A stretch of 23,749 nucleotides of DNA from Eubacterium sp. UBA4343 (lineage in GTDB: Bacteria; Bacillota; Clostridia; Lachnospirales; Lachnospiraceae), in assembly GCA_002394235.1 (NCBI GenBank), contig DGTF01000005.1, forward strand, positions 43,471 through 67,219, in the 5' to 3' direction. Positions 16,963 through 23,526 of the stretch are shown here, piece after piece; position 1 is the first letter of the stretch; each line of letters opens with the position of its first letter. Both the position numbers and the translations under genes were made by a program. The notes beneath the pieces were generated by a model, which had not been told where the DNA came from, did not search any database, and saw only the letters and a list, made by a program, of their open reading frames with translations.

Positions 16963-17193
16963 ATGGATAATTCTATGGAAAAACTGATGAATATTCTGGA
17001 TGAGATCAAACCCGGAGAGGATTTTACAAGAACAGATCTGGTTTCCGGAGGTGTATTGAAATCTTTTGATATGATGCTTCTGATCCAGGAAATTAATGAT
17101 GCCTTTGATGTCCAGATTCCTCTGGAGGATATTCTCCCGGAGAACTTCGAATCAGCGGAGAAGATTATGGAGACAATCCGGAAGCAGCTCTGA
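16963..17193 (+). CDS. Acyl carrier protein of the DltC/ACP type
   Basis: This 76-residue acidic protein has the four-helix carrier pattern: a helix MEKLMNILDEI, loop, the attachment site GVLKSFDMM with Ser34, the recognition helix LIQEINDAFDVQIP and a final helix EKIMETIRKQL. Ser34 should carry 4'-phosphopantetheine. Carriers normally have Asp before this Ser (DSF/DSL); here it is Lys33. It is placed after the ligase with the order MBOAT-SGNH-ligase-carrier, unlike the usual dltABCD order. ATG 16963 follows AAAAGGAG. The small spacing and shared direction suggest one functional unit with the ligase and MBOAT. Confidence 0.85.
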   Translation: MDNSMEKLMNILDEIKPGEDFTRTDLVSGGVLKSFDMMLLIQEINDAFDVQIPLEDILPENFESAEKIMETIRKQL

Positions 17194-17330
17194 GGCGTCC
17201 GAAGGCGGTTGTGATATATGGGGCTCTTTGAGATAAGAGCAGAAAAACGATAATAGGAGATCGCTGATTCTATCAGAAGTAAGAATTCTGCTGCGGGTAC
17301 GGTATATTAATTGAGGTGAGAGAAAGCTGT

Positions 17331-18995
17331 ATGAAAAAGAAATTTTTCGTTCAATCTATCATGGCGATCACTACCATAGGAATGCTGTTAACTGCGCGTC
17401 CGGTTCTGGCTGAGGACGTGGTACCTTCTGCTATTTCTTCAGCCTCTGTGTCTTCATCAGCGAATGAGACGGAAGAATCTGTGACAACTGGATCCGGAAG
17501 CGGGACAGGTGGAAGCCCATCAGCGAAGGAGGACTTCAGCAGGACTACAGAAGCTGGATCCAACCCATCGGAAACGAAGGAAACTTCTGAGAAGTCCGAA
17601 GAAGAAAAAGAGGAAGAGGGAGAAGACGCTCAAATGCCTGTTGTCAGCTATGCGGCTCATGTCCAGCGGGCAGGGTGGCCGGACAAAGAGGTCATTTCCG
17701 GGGAAACCACGCATACTTACGCGGGATTTACGGGAAAGGGTCTTCGTGTTGAGGCAATCAGGGCCAGCGTGAAAGGCGACCAGAATCTCGGCATCACATA
17801 CAACACTTATGTGCAGCAGAGGAGATGGACCGGATGGCAGAGCGACGGGGCAGCTGCGGGAACGACAGGACAAAGCCTCAGGGTCGAGGCAATCGTCATG
17901 AAGCTGACCGGAACCGATGCGGACAAGTACGATCTTTATTACCGCGCGCATGTGCAGAGCTTCGGCTGGCTTGCGTGGGCGAAAAACGGCGAGCTGGCCG
18001 GCACAACGAATCTGAGCCGCCGCGTCGAGGCGTATGAGGTGGCAGTTGTGAAGAAGGGAGAGGCGGCACCTGCGAGATCTGCCGCCCGTAACGTCGCTTA
18101 TCTCACCGTTCCGACAGTAACCTATCAGACCCATGTGCAGAGATACGGATGGGGCCAGGGAGAGGTCTCGAACGGCGCTCTTAGCGGGACAACCGGAGAG
18201 GGACTGCGGATGGAGGCGCTGAAGATCCATCTGAACAAGACGACCGGATTCACGGGTGGTATTTCATACTGTTCCCATATACAGAGACTTGGATGGGAAC
18301 AGAACTGGAAGGCTGATGGAGAACTGTCCGGAACAGAAGGAAAGGGACTTCGCCTGGAGGCGATCCGGATCCGGCTGACTGGTGAGATGGCAGATTGTTT
18401 TGATGTGTATTATCGCACGCATGTGCAGAGATTCGGCTGGACCGGATGGGCGTCAAACGGGGCGGACTGCGGATCCGCCGGTTATGGGTATCGTCTGGAG
18501 GCGATGGAGATCCGTATAGTTGCCAAGGGAAGCAGCGCGCCCGGAAGTACGGCGAATACGTTCCATCAATACACAGTCCGGGATGCTTATCCACTGGCCT
18601 GCGCAAGACTGGATCAGATAGGATGGGATCTGAGAGCTGCATATAACTGGGCAAGAAATTTCAGATACATATCAATGGATATACCGTCGTCCAGAGGAGC
18701 CAGATACTTCGCCACTCTTGCCTTTACAAATCAGAGCGGTGATTGTTACGGAAAATCAGCTTCGTTTTATGAGATGGCAAAAGCTCTGGGTTATGATGCA
18801 CACTGGGTTGTTGGCTATGTAGCAACATCGGGTGGAGGACGAGAAGAACATGGATGGGTGGAAATCGATAATTATAATGGCGGAACCCATGTATTTGATC
18901 CATCCTTTGAACAGGGAGTTCACAAGAATGGATTTGCGATTACTTACGGTCAGAAAGGTACCTGGAAATATCTCGACTACTCGAGACAGAATTGA
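17331..18995 (+). CDS. Second secreted six-ChW-repeat protein with transglutaminase-like domain
   Basis: This 554-residue paralogue of the 9563 gene has the same plan: signal peptide (MKKKFFVQ start, cleavage near VLAED), Ser/Glu-rich linker to about residue 103, six ChW repeats at 104-400 and a C-terminal domain with Cys472 (GDCYGK), His507 (EEHGW) and Asp523 (FDPSF). The Cys-His and His-Asp spacings (35 and 16) are identical in the two proteins. The linker is shorter. The ChW block is nearly identical at DNA level while the signal region and catalytic domain differ, so the two may share a binding target but act differently. ATG 17331 is chosen for its signal peptide; GAGGTGAG lies upstream, and a GTG at 17316 is possible. 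Confidence 0.88.
   Translation: MKKKFFVQSIMAITTIGMLLTARPVLAEDVVPSAISSASVSSSANETEESVTTGSGSGTGGSPSAKEDFSRTTEAGSNPSETKETSEKSEEEKEEEGEDAQMPVVSYAAHVQRAGWPDKEVISGETTHTYAGFTGKGLRVEAIRASVKGDQNLGITYNTYVQQRRWTGWQSDGAAAGTTGQSLRVEAIVMKLTGTDADKYDLYYRAHVQSFGWLAWAKNGELAGTTNLSRRVEAYEVAVVKKGEAAPARSAARNVAYLTVPTVTYQTHVQRYGWGQGEVSNGALSGTTGEGLRMEALKIHLNKTTGFTGGISYCSHIQRLGWEQNWKADGELSGTEGKGLRLEAIRIRLTGEMADCFDVYYRTHVQRFGWTGWASNGADCGSAGYGYRLEAMEIRIVAKGSSAPGSTANTFHQYTVRDAYPLACARLDQIGWDLRAAYNWARNFRYISMDIPSSRGARYFATLAFTNQSGDCYGKSASFYEMAKALGYDAHWVVGYVATSGGGREEHGWVEIDNYNGGTHVFDPSFEQGVHKNGFAITYGQKGTWKYLDYSRQN
17640..18632 (+). repeat. Long direct repeat, copy 2 (ChW block)
   Basis: This is the partner of 10028-11020 with a constant offset of 7,612 bases. 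Changes are scattered single substitutions. Divergence rises toward the end of the block and in the catalytic domain that follows. Same orientation as copy 1, so recombination between them would excise or amplify the acylation genes in between. Confidence 0.9.
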
Positions 18996-19089
18996 GGAAA
19001 CAAAAGGGAACCTGACAAATCGGAGAAATCGTGCTTATTTTATGGCGTGACATCTAACACGCGGTATCTAACAATCGAAGAAATAATGC

Positions 19090-19117
19090 TTATTTTATCG
19101 TATTTATTTTATCGTAT
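19090..19117 (+). repeat. Perfect tandem 14-base repeat
   Basis: TTATTTTATCGTAT occurs at 19090-19103 and again at 19104-19117 with no gap. A related GCTTATTTTAT run lies upstream near 19032. It precedes the terminator hairpin. Confidence 0.85.
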
Positions 19118-19136
19118 GATAAATGAACGGATTTAC

Positions 19137-19178
19137 ATCCTGCCAGCTGATCAGATGTCAGATGGCAGGATATTTTTT
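19137..19178 (+). terminator. Rho-independent terminator after the second ChW gene
   Basis: ATCCTGCCA (19137-19145) pairs perfectly with TGGCAGGAT (19163-19171), followed by a TTTTTT run at 19173-19178. It ends transcription of the ChW/acylation region. Confidence 0.88.
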
Positions 19179-19325
19179 ACGCGAACAGTAACCGGGATCA
19201 TGATTTCTGTTTCAAGATTGATACTTTATATAGATTTAGGCAATCGATTGTGATATTGTGATATGGATATTTTATATATGAAACAGAATTTTCGATAATG
19301 TGCATTTTTGAATGAGGTGGAAAGA

Positions 19326-20315
19326 ATGCGGCAACCAAGACTGTGGATGGTTATTCCATGCTATAATGAGCGCGATGTTCTCCCGTTAACCGCTCCATTA
19401 TTTTTGAAGGAGTTGAATAAGCTGATCTCTGCCGGAAAAGTCAGTGAAGACAGCAGGATCTTATTTGTAAATGATGGCTCCAGAGATGATACATGGGACA
19501 TCATTATGGGGTTATCGAAATCAGATGATCATTTCATCGGAATTTCGCAGTCACGTAACAGAGGACATCAGAATGCGGTTCTTGCCGGCCTTATGGAGGC
19601 AAAGGACAAGTGTGATATTACAATATCTATTGATTGTGACGGACAGGATGACATTTCGGCAATGGATAAGATGGTGGATGAATATCACAATGGAAGCGAA
19701 ATTGTCTACGGGGTCCGTTCAAGCAGGGAAACCGATACCTGGTTTAAGCGTACAACTGCGCAGGGATTTTACCGGTTTCTCAATCATATGGGTGCGGAAG
19801 TTGTCTACAATCATGCGGATTATCGATTAGTAAGCGCAAGAGTCCTGGCACATTTTGCTGATTTTAAGGAAGTAAATATTTTCTTGCGCGGTATGTTCCC
19901 TCTGGTTGGTTTTAAAAGCACTTCTGTTTATTATGAACGTCATGAAAGGATGGCAGGGAAGAGTCATTACCCGCTCAGGAAAATGCTGGCACTTGCGTTT
20001 GATGGTATTACAAGTCTTTCCATCAAGCCGATCTCGATCATCTGTGGAATAGGCGTGGGGGTGAGTCTCATTGGCTTCATCGGCGTCATCTGGGCGATTG
20101 TAATGGCTGTGATCGGGAACACAGTTGCCGGATGGGCTTCCATTGTCTGTATCATTTGCTTTCTTGGAGGAATTCAGCTTCTCTCAATGGGAATAATAGG
20201 CGAGTATGTGGGGAAGACATACCTGGAGTCAAAGCACAGGCCACGCTATATCATCAGCGAGAAAACCTGGGAACCGTTACCTGACAACAGGGAGGAAACT
20301 GATCATGAAGAGTAA
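19326..20315 (+). CDS. Family 2 glycosyltransferase, polyprenyl-phosphate type (GtrB-like)
   Basis: This 329-residue enzyme would transfer a sugar from a nucleotide donor to undecaprenyl phosphate at the inner face of the membrane. The GT2 fold is visible in WMVIPCYNERD (residues 7-17), LFVNDGSRDDTW (Asp50) and SIDCDGQDD (Asp103/Asp105), followed by the ETDTWFKRTTAQGFYRFLN region. Two C-terminal membrane segments (about residues 238-262 and 268-292) are characteristic of GtrB/DPM1-like proteins. ATG 19326 is preceded by GAGGTGG at a 5-base gap, better than a TTG at 19308. It starts a four-gene unit and overlaps the next gene by 11 bases. The sugar is unknown. Confidence 0.9.
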   Translation: MRQPRLWMVIPCYNERDVLPLTAPLFLKELNKLISAGKVSEDSRILFVNDGSRDDTWDIIMGLSKSDDHFIGISQSRNRGHQNAVLAGLMEAKDKCDITISIDCDGQDDISAMDKMVDEYHNGSEIVYGVRSSRETDTWFKRTTAQGFYRFLNHMGAEVVYNHADYRLVSARVLAHFADFKEVNIFLRGMFPLVGFKSTSVYYERHERMAGKSHYPLRKMLALAFDGITSLSIKPISIICGIGVGVSLIGFIGVIWAIVMAVIGNTVAGWASIVCIICFLGGIQLLSMGIIGEYVGKTYLESKHRPRYIISEKTWEPLPDNREETDHEE

Positions 20316-20835
20316 TGCTTCTGAAGAGTCAGCGGATAAAGCACAACGAGTAATCGTTGCTATATTTATGGCAATAGCACTCGTTTGTGCTGTCGCTTTA
20401 TTAGGATTGTTTCATCGGGAAGATAATCGTATTGAGGAAAAGAAACTGAATTCTTTCTCTGTTGGTGAGAGAAAGGATATTGAATACAATATTGATTATC
20501 AGGGAGTGAGTAGTGACGGCTCCTATCTGGTGAAGGGCTGGTGTGTCAAACCGGGGGTCGAGTATTCCTTTTATAATTACGGAAATGACGCATACAGGAA
20601 GAGCGTATATAACAACATGCATATAGGCTTTACCGATGGAGAGACCGTTTATATACTTCCCACTAAACTGGAAAACAGGGACGATATAGATCAATATATT
20701 AATGATGGAATTGATTATCAATTCTGCGGATTTCAGAGCAGACTTCCAAAAGAAAAGTCAGGTCGGATCAAAAAGGGGGCTCTTGTCCTTATTTGGAAAA
20801 ATCCAGATGGTTCGCAGGAGCTTTATTATCTTTAA
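20305..20835 (+). CDS. Small single-span membrane protein with extracytoplasmic domain
   Basis: This 176-residue protein has a cytoplasmic N-terminus, one membrane segment (about residues 17-36) and an outside domain. That domain has alternating hydrophobic residues and Gly-Trp, Asn-Tyr turns (YNIDYQGVSS, KGWCVKPGV, HIGFTDGETVYILP, GALVLIWKNPDG), suggesting a beta-sandwich. I do not recognise a named family. GGGAGGAAACTGATC precedes ATG 20305, and the gene overlaps the GtrB-like gene by 11 bases and abuts the next gene. This coupling suggests an accessory or partner of the glycosylation machinery, which is inference. Confidence 0.75.
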   Translation: MKSNASEESADKAQRVIVAIFMAIALVCAVALLGLFHREDNRIEEKKLNSFSVGERKDIEYNIDYQGVSSDGSYLVKGWCVKPGVEYSFYNYGNDAYRKSVYNNMHIGFTDGETVYILPTKLENRDDIDQYINDGIDYQFCGFQSRLPKEKSGRIKKGALVLIWKNPDGSQELYYL

Positions 20836-20850
20836 ATGAGGATGAGGGAT

Positions 20851-22164
20851 ATGAAGAAAGATTCGGCAAAAAAAGTTATCTGGTATTTTGCTCTGTATGC
20901 CATGTTTTTCGTTCTGAGCTGCTATATGGTGAGCCGGGCGGATGACTTGGTTTTTCAGGCTGGTATTGAGCACTTTGGCGGCTTTTCAGGCTGGGTGAAG
21001 TGGTTCTCGAATAACTGGGGTGGAAGAATTGTTCCGCAGGGACTTCTTGTTATCCTGCTGCAGTTTCCTCCGGTTGTTTTTTATTTGTTTAACGCTTTTG
21101 CCTGGGTGTTGCTTGTTATCTATATAAAAAAAGTATTCGATGCGGATGGAGTGTTCCGCGCAGGCTTTATTTACGGCCTTATACCAGCACTTATTTTTAT
21201 ATTGATTCCGACAAGTGTCCTGACCGGGACGGTGTTCTGGAAATGTGCAAATGTCCTTTATCTTTGGGGAAGTGCAGCGCTTCTGGCGGCTGTTTATCCG
21301 CTGGTGAAATTTATTTATGGACAGAAAATCACAGTACCGGATTATGTTATTTCGGTAATAGGAGCTGTTTATGCCTCGAGTTTTGAGCAGGCAGGTGTAT
21401 TGATGTGCGGCGTTCTGTTCCTGTTGCTTCTATATTCGGTACTTGTCAAACGTATGGTAAAATGGCAGATTGTGGTGCTGTTTCTTCTTGCTGCTGCATG
21501 TACATTTTATTTTTGCAGACTTCCCGGAAATGCAGTGCGGTCCCATATTGAAGTACTCGGGCAGCTGCCGAAATATGATATGTATTCCACACTTGACAAG
21601 GTTTTATGGGGCGTCTGGTATGTAATCAATTACATCGAGGAAGAGGCGATGTATATCGTTCTTCTCCTGGCGGGCACAGTTGTGTTTCTTATGCATCAGA
21701 ACAGAAAACGAAATGACCCTGTTGTGATCGGTGCGGATATCATGCTGGTGTTCTTTGTGCTCTGTACGATTAACAGAATCGGTCTGACGAATCTGGGGAG
21801 GGAGTATTTCCTTTCCAATTTGTTTAAACTTGTCCCTGTCGATACAGTGAATTTTGGATTCAGTGCCTTACTGGCGATTTGCAGTGTGATACATTTTCTG
21901 GCATATGTTTATCTTGGATGCTGTATTCTGATCATTCATCCTGAAAAATTAGAAATCATTGGATTCTCATTTTTCTTCGGCGGACTTGCGTCGATGTGGA
22001 TGATGGGTTTCTCTCCTACGATCTACGCAAGCAAGGGACGCCCAAGATTTCTTTGCTATCTTTTTCTTCTCTGTGTCGAGATCAGGATCGTTTCCGGTGC
22101 AATGTGCACAGAACGTGAGAAGGAGAATGTGTTTACGAATGCAATTTTTCATTCCGGCCAATAA
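20851..22164 (+). CDS. Multi-spanning membrane protein, probable GT-C type glycosyltransferase (DUF6056-like)
   Basis: This 437-residue protein has roughly ten or more membrane segments from residue about 8 onward. Just after the first segment lies SRADDLVFQ followed by WVKWFSNNWGGRIVPQG, an acidic first outside loop as in GT-C enzymes that use lipid-linked sugars. The arrangement recalls DUF6056 and GtrC-type proteins, but I cannot confirm the family by search. ATG 20851 follows GAGGATGAGGG; an in-frame ATG at 20836 has a worse spacing. In a three-component system it would move the sugar from the lipid carrier made by the GtrB-like enzyme and flipped by GtrA onto an envelope polymer. A polymerase or flippase role is an alternative. 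Confidence 0.75.
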   Translation: MKKDSAKKVIWYFALYAMFFVLSCYMVSRADDLVFQAGIEHFGGFSGWVKWFSNNWGGRIVPQGLLVILLQFPPVVFYLFNAFAWVLLVIYIKKVFDADGVFRAGFIYGLIPALIFILIPTSVLTGTVFWKCANVLYLWGSAALLAAVYPLVKFIYGQKITVPDYVISVIGAVYASSFEQAGVLMCGVLFLLLLYSVLVKRMVKWQIVVLFLLAAACTFYFCRLPGNAVRSHIEVLGQLPKYDMYSTLDKVLWGVWYVINYIEEEAMYIVLLLAGTVVFLMHQNRKRNDPVVIGADIMLVFFVLCTINRIGLTNLGREYFLSNLFKLVPVDTVNFGFSALLAICSVIHFLAYVYLGCCILIIHPEKLEIIGFSFFFGGLASMWMMGFSPTIYASKGRPRFLCYLFLLCVEIRIVSGAMCTEREKENVFTNAIFHSGQ

Positions 22165-22180
22165 CTGAGGAGGCTCTCTT

Positions 22181-22603
22181 ATGAGTTTTTCAAATCTTAT
22201 TGAGAAATACAAGGACCTGATTCCGTACGCAATCTTCGGGGTGCTGACTACCCTGGTAAATATTGCGTCGTATTGGGTATTTGCGCACCCGCTTCAACTT
22301 CCGGTGACGGTATCGACAATTCTTGCATGGGTTGTCTCTGTGACATTCGCCTATTTAACAAATCGCAAGTGGGTTTTTCACAGCGAGGCAGATACAAAGA
22401 AGGCTGTGGCAAAGGAAGTTATTTCCTTTTTTGGCTGCAGAATGGGAACTGAATTTGTAGATCTTGCGGCGATGTTTATTTTCGTTGATCTGCTCTCATA
22501 TAATGATATGGTGGTAAAGGTAATTTCAAATGTTGTTGTCATTATTTTGAATTATGCAGCAAGTAAATTCCTGATATTCCGGCATAAGGGCGAACGTCAC
22601 TAA
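22181..22603 (+). CDS. GtrA-like polyprenyl-phosphate-sugar flippase
   Basis: This 140-residue protein has four membrane segments and the GtrA pattern: YAIFGVLTTLVNIASYWVF at the start, a central FAYLTNRKWVF motif, and NYAASKFLIF at the end. GtrA proteins are thought to flip undecaprenyl-phosphate-linked sugars made by GtrB. CTGAGGAGG precedes ATG 22181 and the gene sits 16 bases after the GT-C-like gene, so it is the last gene of that unit. No clear terminator follows; the tandem repeats start about 13 bases after the stop. Confidence 0.9.
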   Translation: MSFSNLIEKYKDLIPYAIFGVLTTLVNIASYWVFAHPLQLPVTVSTILAWVVSVTFAYLTNRKWVFHSEADTKKAVAKEVISFFGCRMGTEFVDLAAMFIFVDLLSYNDMVVKVISNVVVIILNYAASKFLIFRHKGERH

Positions 22604-22616
22604 CTGTGTGTTTCGC

Positions 22617-22707
22617 ACTCTCGAAGAGCTTGAAAAAGTACTCTCGAAGCATTCTCGAAGAACATGAAAAAGTACTCTCGAAGCATTCTGGAAGAGCTTG
22701 AAAAAGG
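22617..22707 (+). repeat. Tandem 34-base repeat array abutting the rplJL promoter
   Basis: Two 34-base units (22640-22673 and 22674-22707) start ACTCTCGAAGCATTCT and end with a TGAAAAAG(T/G) run. A shorter first unit (22617-22639) lacks 11 internal bases. The CTCGAAG or CTGGAAG core occurs five times. The array ends two bases before the -35 TTGACA, so it could act as an operator, UP-like element or transcription roadblock. Confidence 0.85.
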
Positions 22708-22709
22708 AC

Positions 22710-22738
22710 TTGACATTTTCAAGGCTGCGCGATAAGAT
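22710..22738 (+). promoter_or_regulatory. Strong sigma-A promoter for rplJ-rplL
   Basis: TTGACA (22710-22715), a 17-base spacer and TAAGAT (22733-22738) form a near-consensus housekeeping promoter. Transcription should begin near 22745, giving a leader of about 160 bases before the rplJ start. Confidence 0.9.
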
Positions 22739-22745
22739 ACCATTT

Positions 22746-22863
22746 GTATCACGCCGAAGACAGCAGGTGTCGAAAGACGTAAGCGGAATACCGCCTGCCG
22801 AGGATGTCGATTCTTTTCTGTTATGAAGAATTCAGACCGCCCGGCATGCCCGGACGGTTTTTT
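22746..22863 (+). promoter_or_regulatory. Ribosomal protein L10 leader with terminator
   Basis: The leader contains GACAGCAGGTGTCG, GCGG-AATA-CCGC and CTGCCGAGG. GCAG (22763-22766) can pair with CTGC (22795-22798), the pattern of the L10 leader that binds the L10/L12 complex and regulates rplJL. A terminator hairpin (CCG.CCGG around a CATGC loop, 22837-22857) followed by TTTTTT (22858-22863) ends it, so control by attenuation is likely. The 303 bases between gtrA and rplJ are accounted for by the repeats, the promoter and this leader. Confidence 0.88.
22837..22863 (+). terminator. Attenuator hairpin of the L10 leader
   Basis: CCG and CCGG (22837-22844, with one unpaired C) pair with CCGG and CGG (22850-22857) around a CATGC loop, followed by six T. 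It lies 43 bases ahead of the rplJ start. Confidence 0.8.
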
Positions 22864-22906
22864 ATTTGGCTGGTACACACATCAAAATAAGGAGGTATAC
22901 CAGATC

Positions 22907-23419
22907 ATGGCAAAGGTAGAACTGAAGAAACCGGTCGTTGATGAGATTTCCAGCGCAGTTGACGGTGCTGCTTCCGTAGTCCTTGTGAATTACAGCGGAC
23001 TTAACGTAGCACAGGATACCGAGCTTCGTAAATCCCTGAGAGAGGCCGGCGTAAACTACAAAGTCTACAAAAACACAATGATGCATCTTGCATTCAAGGG
23101 TACGGATTATGAAAGCCTTGTACCGTATCTGAACGGAACAAACGCCATCGCCATTTCCAAGGACGATGCGACTGCTCCGGCGAGAATTCTTGCGGGCTTC
23201 GCAAAGAAGAATCCGCAGCTTGAGCTGATCGCGGGTGTCGTTGAAGGCAGCCTTTACGATCAGAAAGCTGTTGAAGCTCTTGCAGAGGTACCAAGCAGAG
23301 AGGTTCTGCTGGGCCGACTGCTCGGAAGCATCCAGGCCCCGATCGCAAACTTCGCGCGCGTTATCAAACAGATCGCGGAGAAGGATGGCGAGGCAGAGGC
23401 TGCACCGGCTGCAGAATAA
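22907..23419 (+). CDS. rplJ: Large-subunit ribosomal protein L10
   Basis: This 170-residue ribosomal stalk base protein binds 23S rRNA and anchors L7/L12 dimers. Typical L10 text includes KPVVDEISSAV, VVLVNYSGLNVAQDTELRKSLREAGVNYKVYKNTMMHLAF, PARILAGFAKKNP and an Ala/Glu-rich C-terminus (EAEAAPAAE). ATG 22907 follows AAGGAGG; an upstream in-frame ATG at 22823 lies inside the attenuator region and is not used. It is regulated by the leader upstream and followed by rplL. Its upstream neighbour here is gtrA rather than the expected rplK-rplA pair. Confidence 0.98.
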   Translation: MAKVELKKPVVDEISSAVDGAASVVLVNYSGLNVAQDTELRKSLREAGVNYKVYKNTMMHLAFKGTDYESLVPYLNGTNAIAISKDDATAPARILAGFAKKNPQLELIAGVVEGSLYDQKAVEALAEVPSREVLLGRLLGSIQAPIANFARVIKQIAEKDGEAEAAPAAE

Positions 23420-23526
23420 TCTGCGGCGAAATCTGTGCATAGTCACAGATCCGTTTATTACCGATCCGTTTTTATCAGATCCGGATCACAGAGTAGATTC
23501 AAATACTAAATTGGAGGAAAATTACA

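Larger units (their letters stand above)
18996..19325 (+). other. AT-rich intergenic region between the second ChW gene and the glycosyltransferase
   Basis: About 330 bases with no credible gene. It holds a tandem 14-base duplication, a terminator hairpin, GATATTGTGATAT-type repeats near 19247-19262 and A/T runs that could form a promoter for the downstream genes, but no clear -35/-10 pair. Base composition becomes visibly poorer in G and C from here. Confidence 0.6.

Noticed and set aside
12588..17193. Canonical dltABCD operon for D-alanylation
   Set aside because: Gene order differs, the MBOAT is AlgI-length with a fused shuttle tail, no separate DltX is seen, and the ligase lacks the amino-group-binding Asp. 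I call it Dlt-like only.
17222..17248. Terminator after the carrier protein gene
   Set aside because: GCTCTT and AAGAGC form a 6-bp hairpin, but A-rich sequence rather than T follows it.
19047..19253. 68-residue reading frame in the intergenic region
   Set aside because: It runs through the tandem repeat and the terminator hairpin, has no good ribosome binding site and resembles no family I know.
22617..22707. CRISPR array
   Set aside because: The units are contiguous with no unique spacers, and no cas genes are present.
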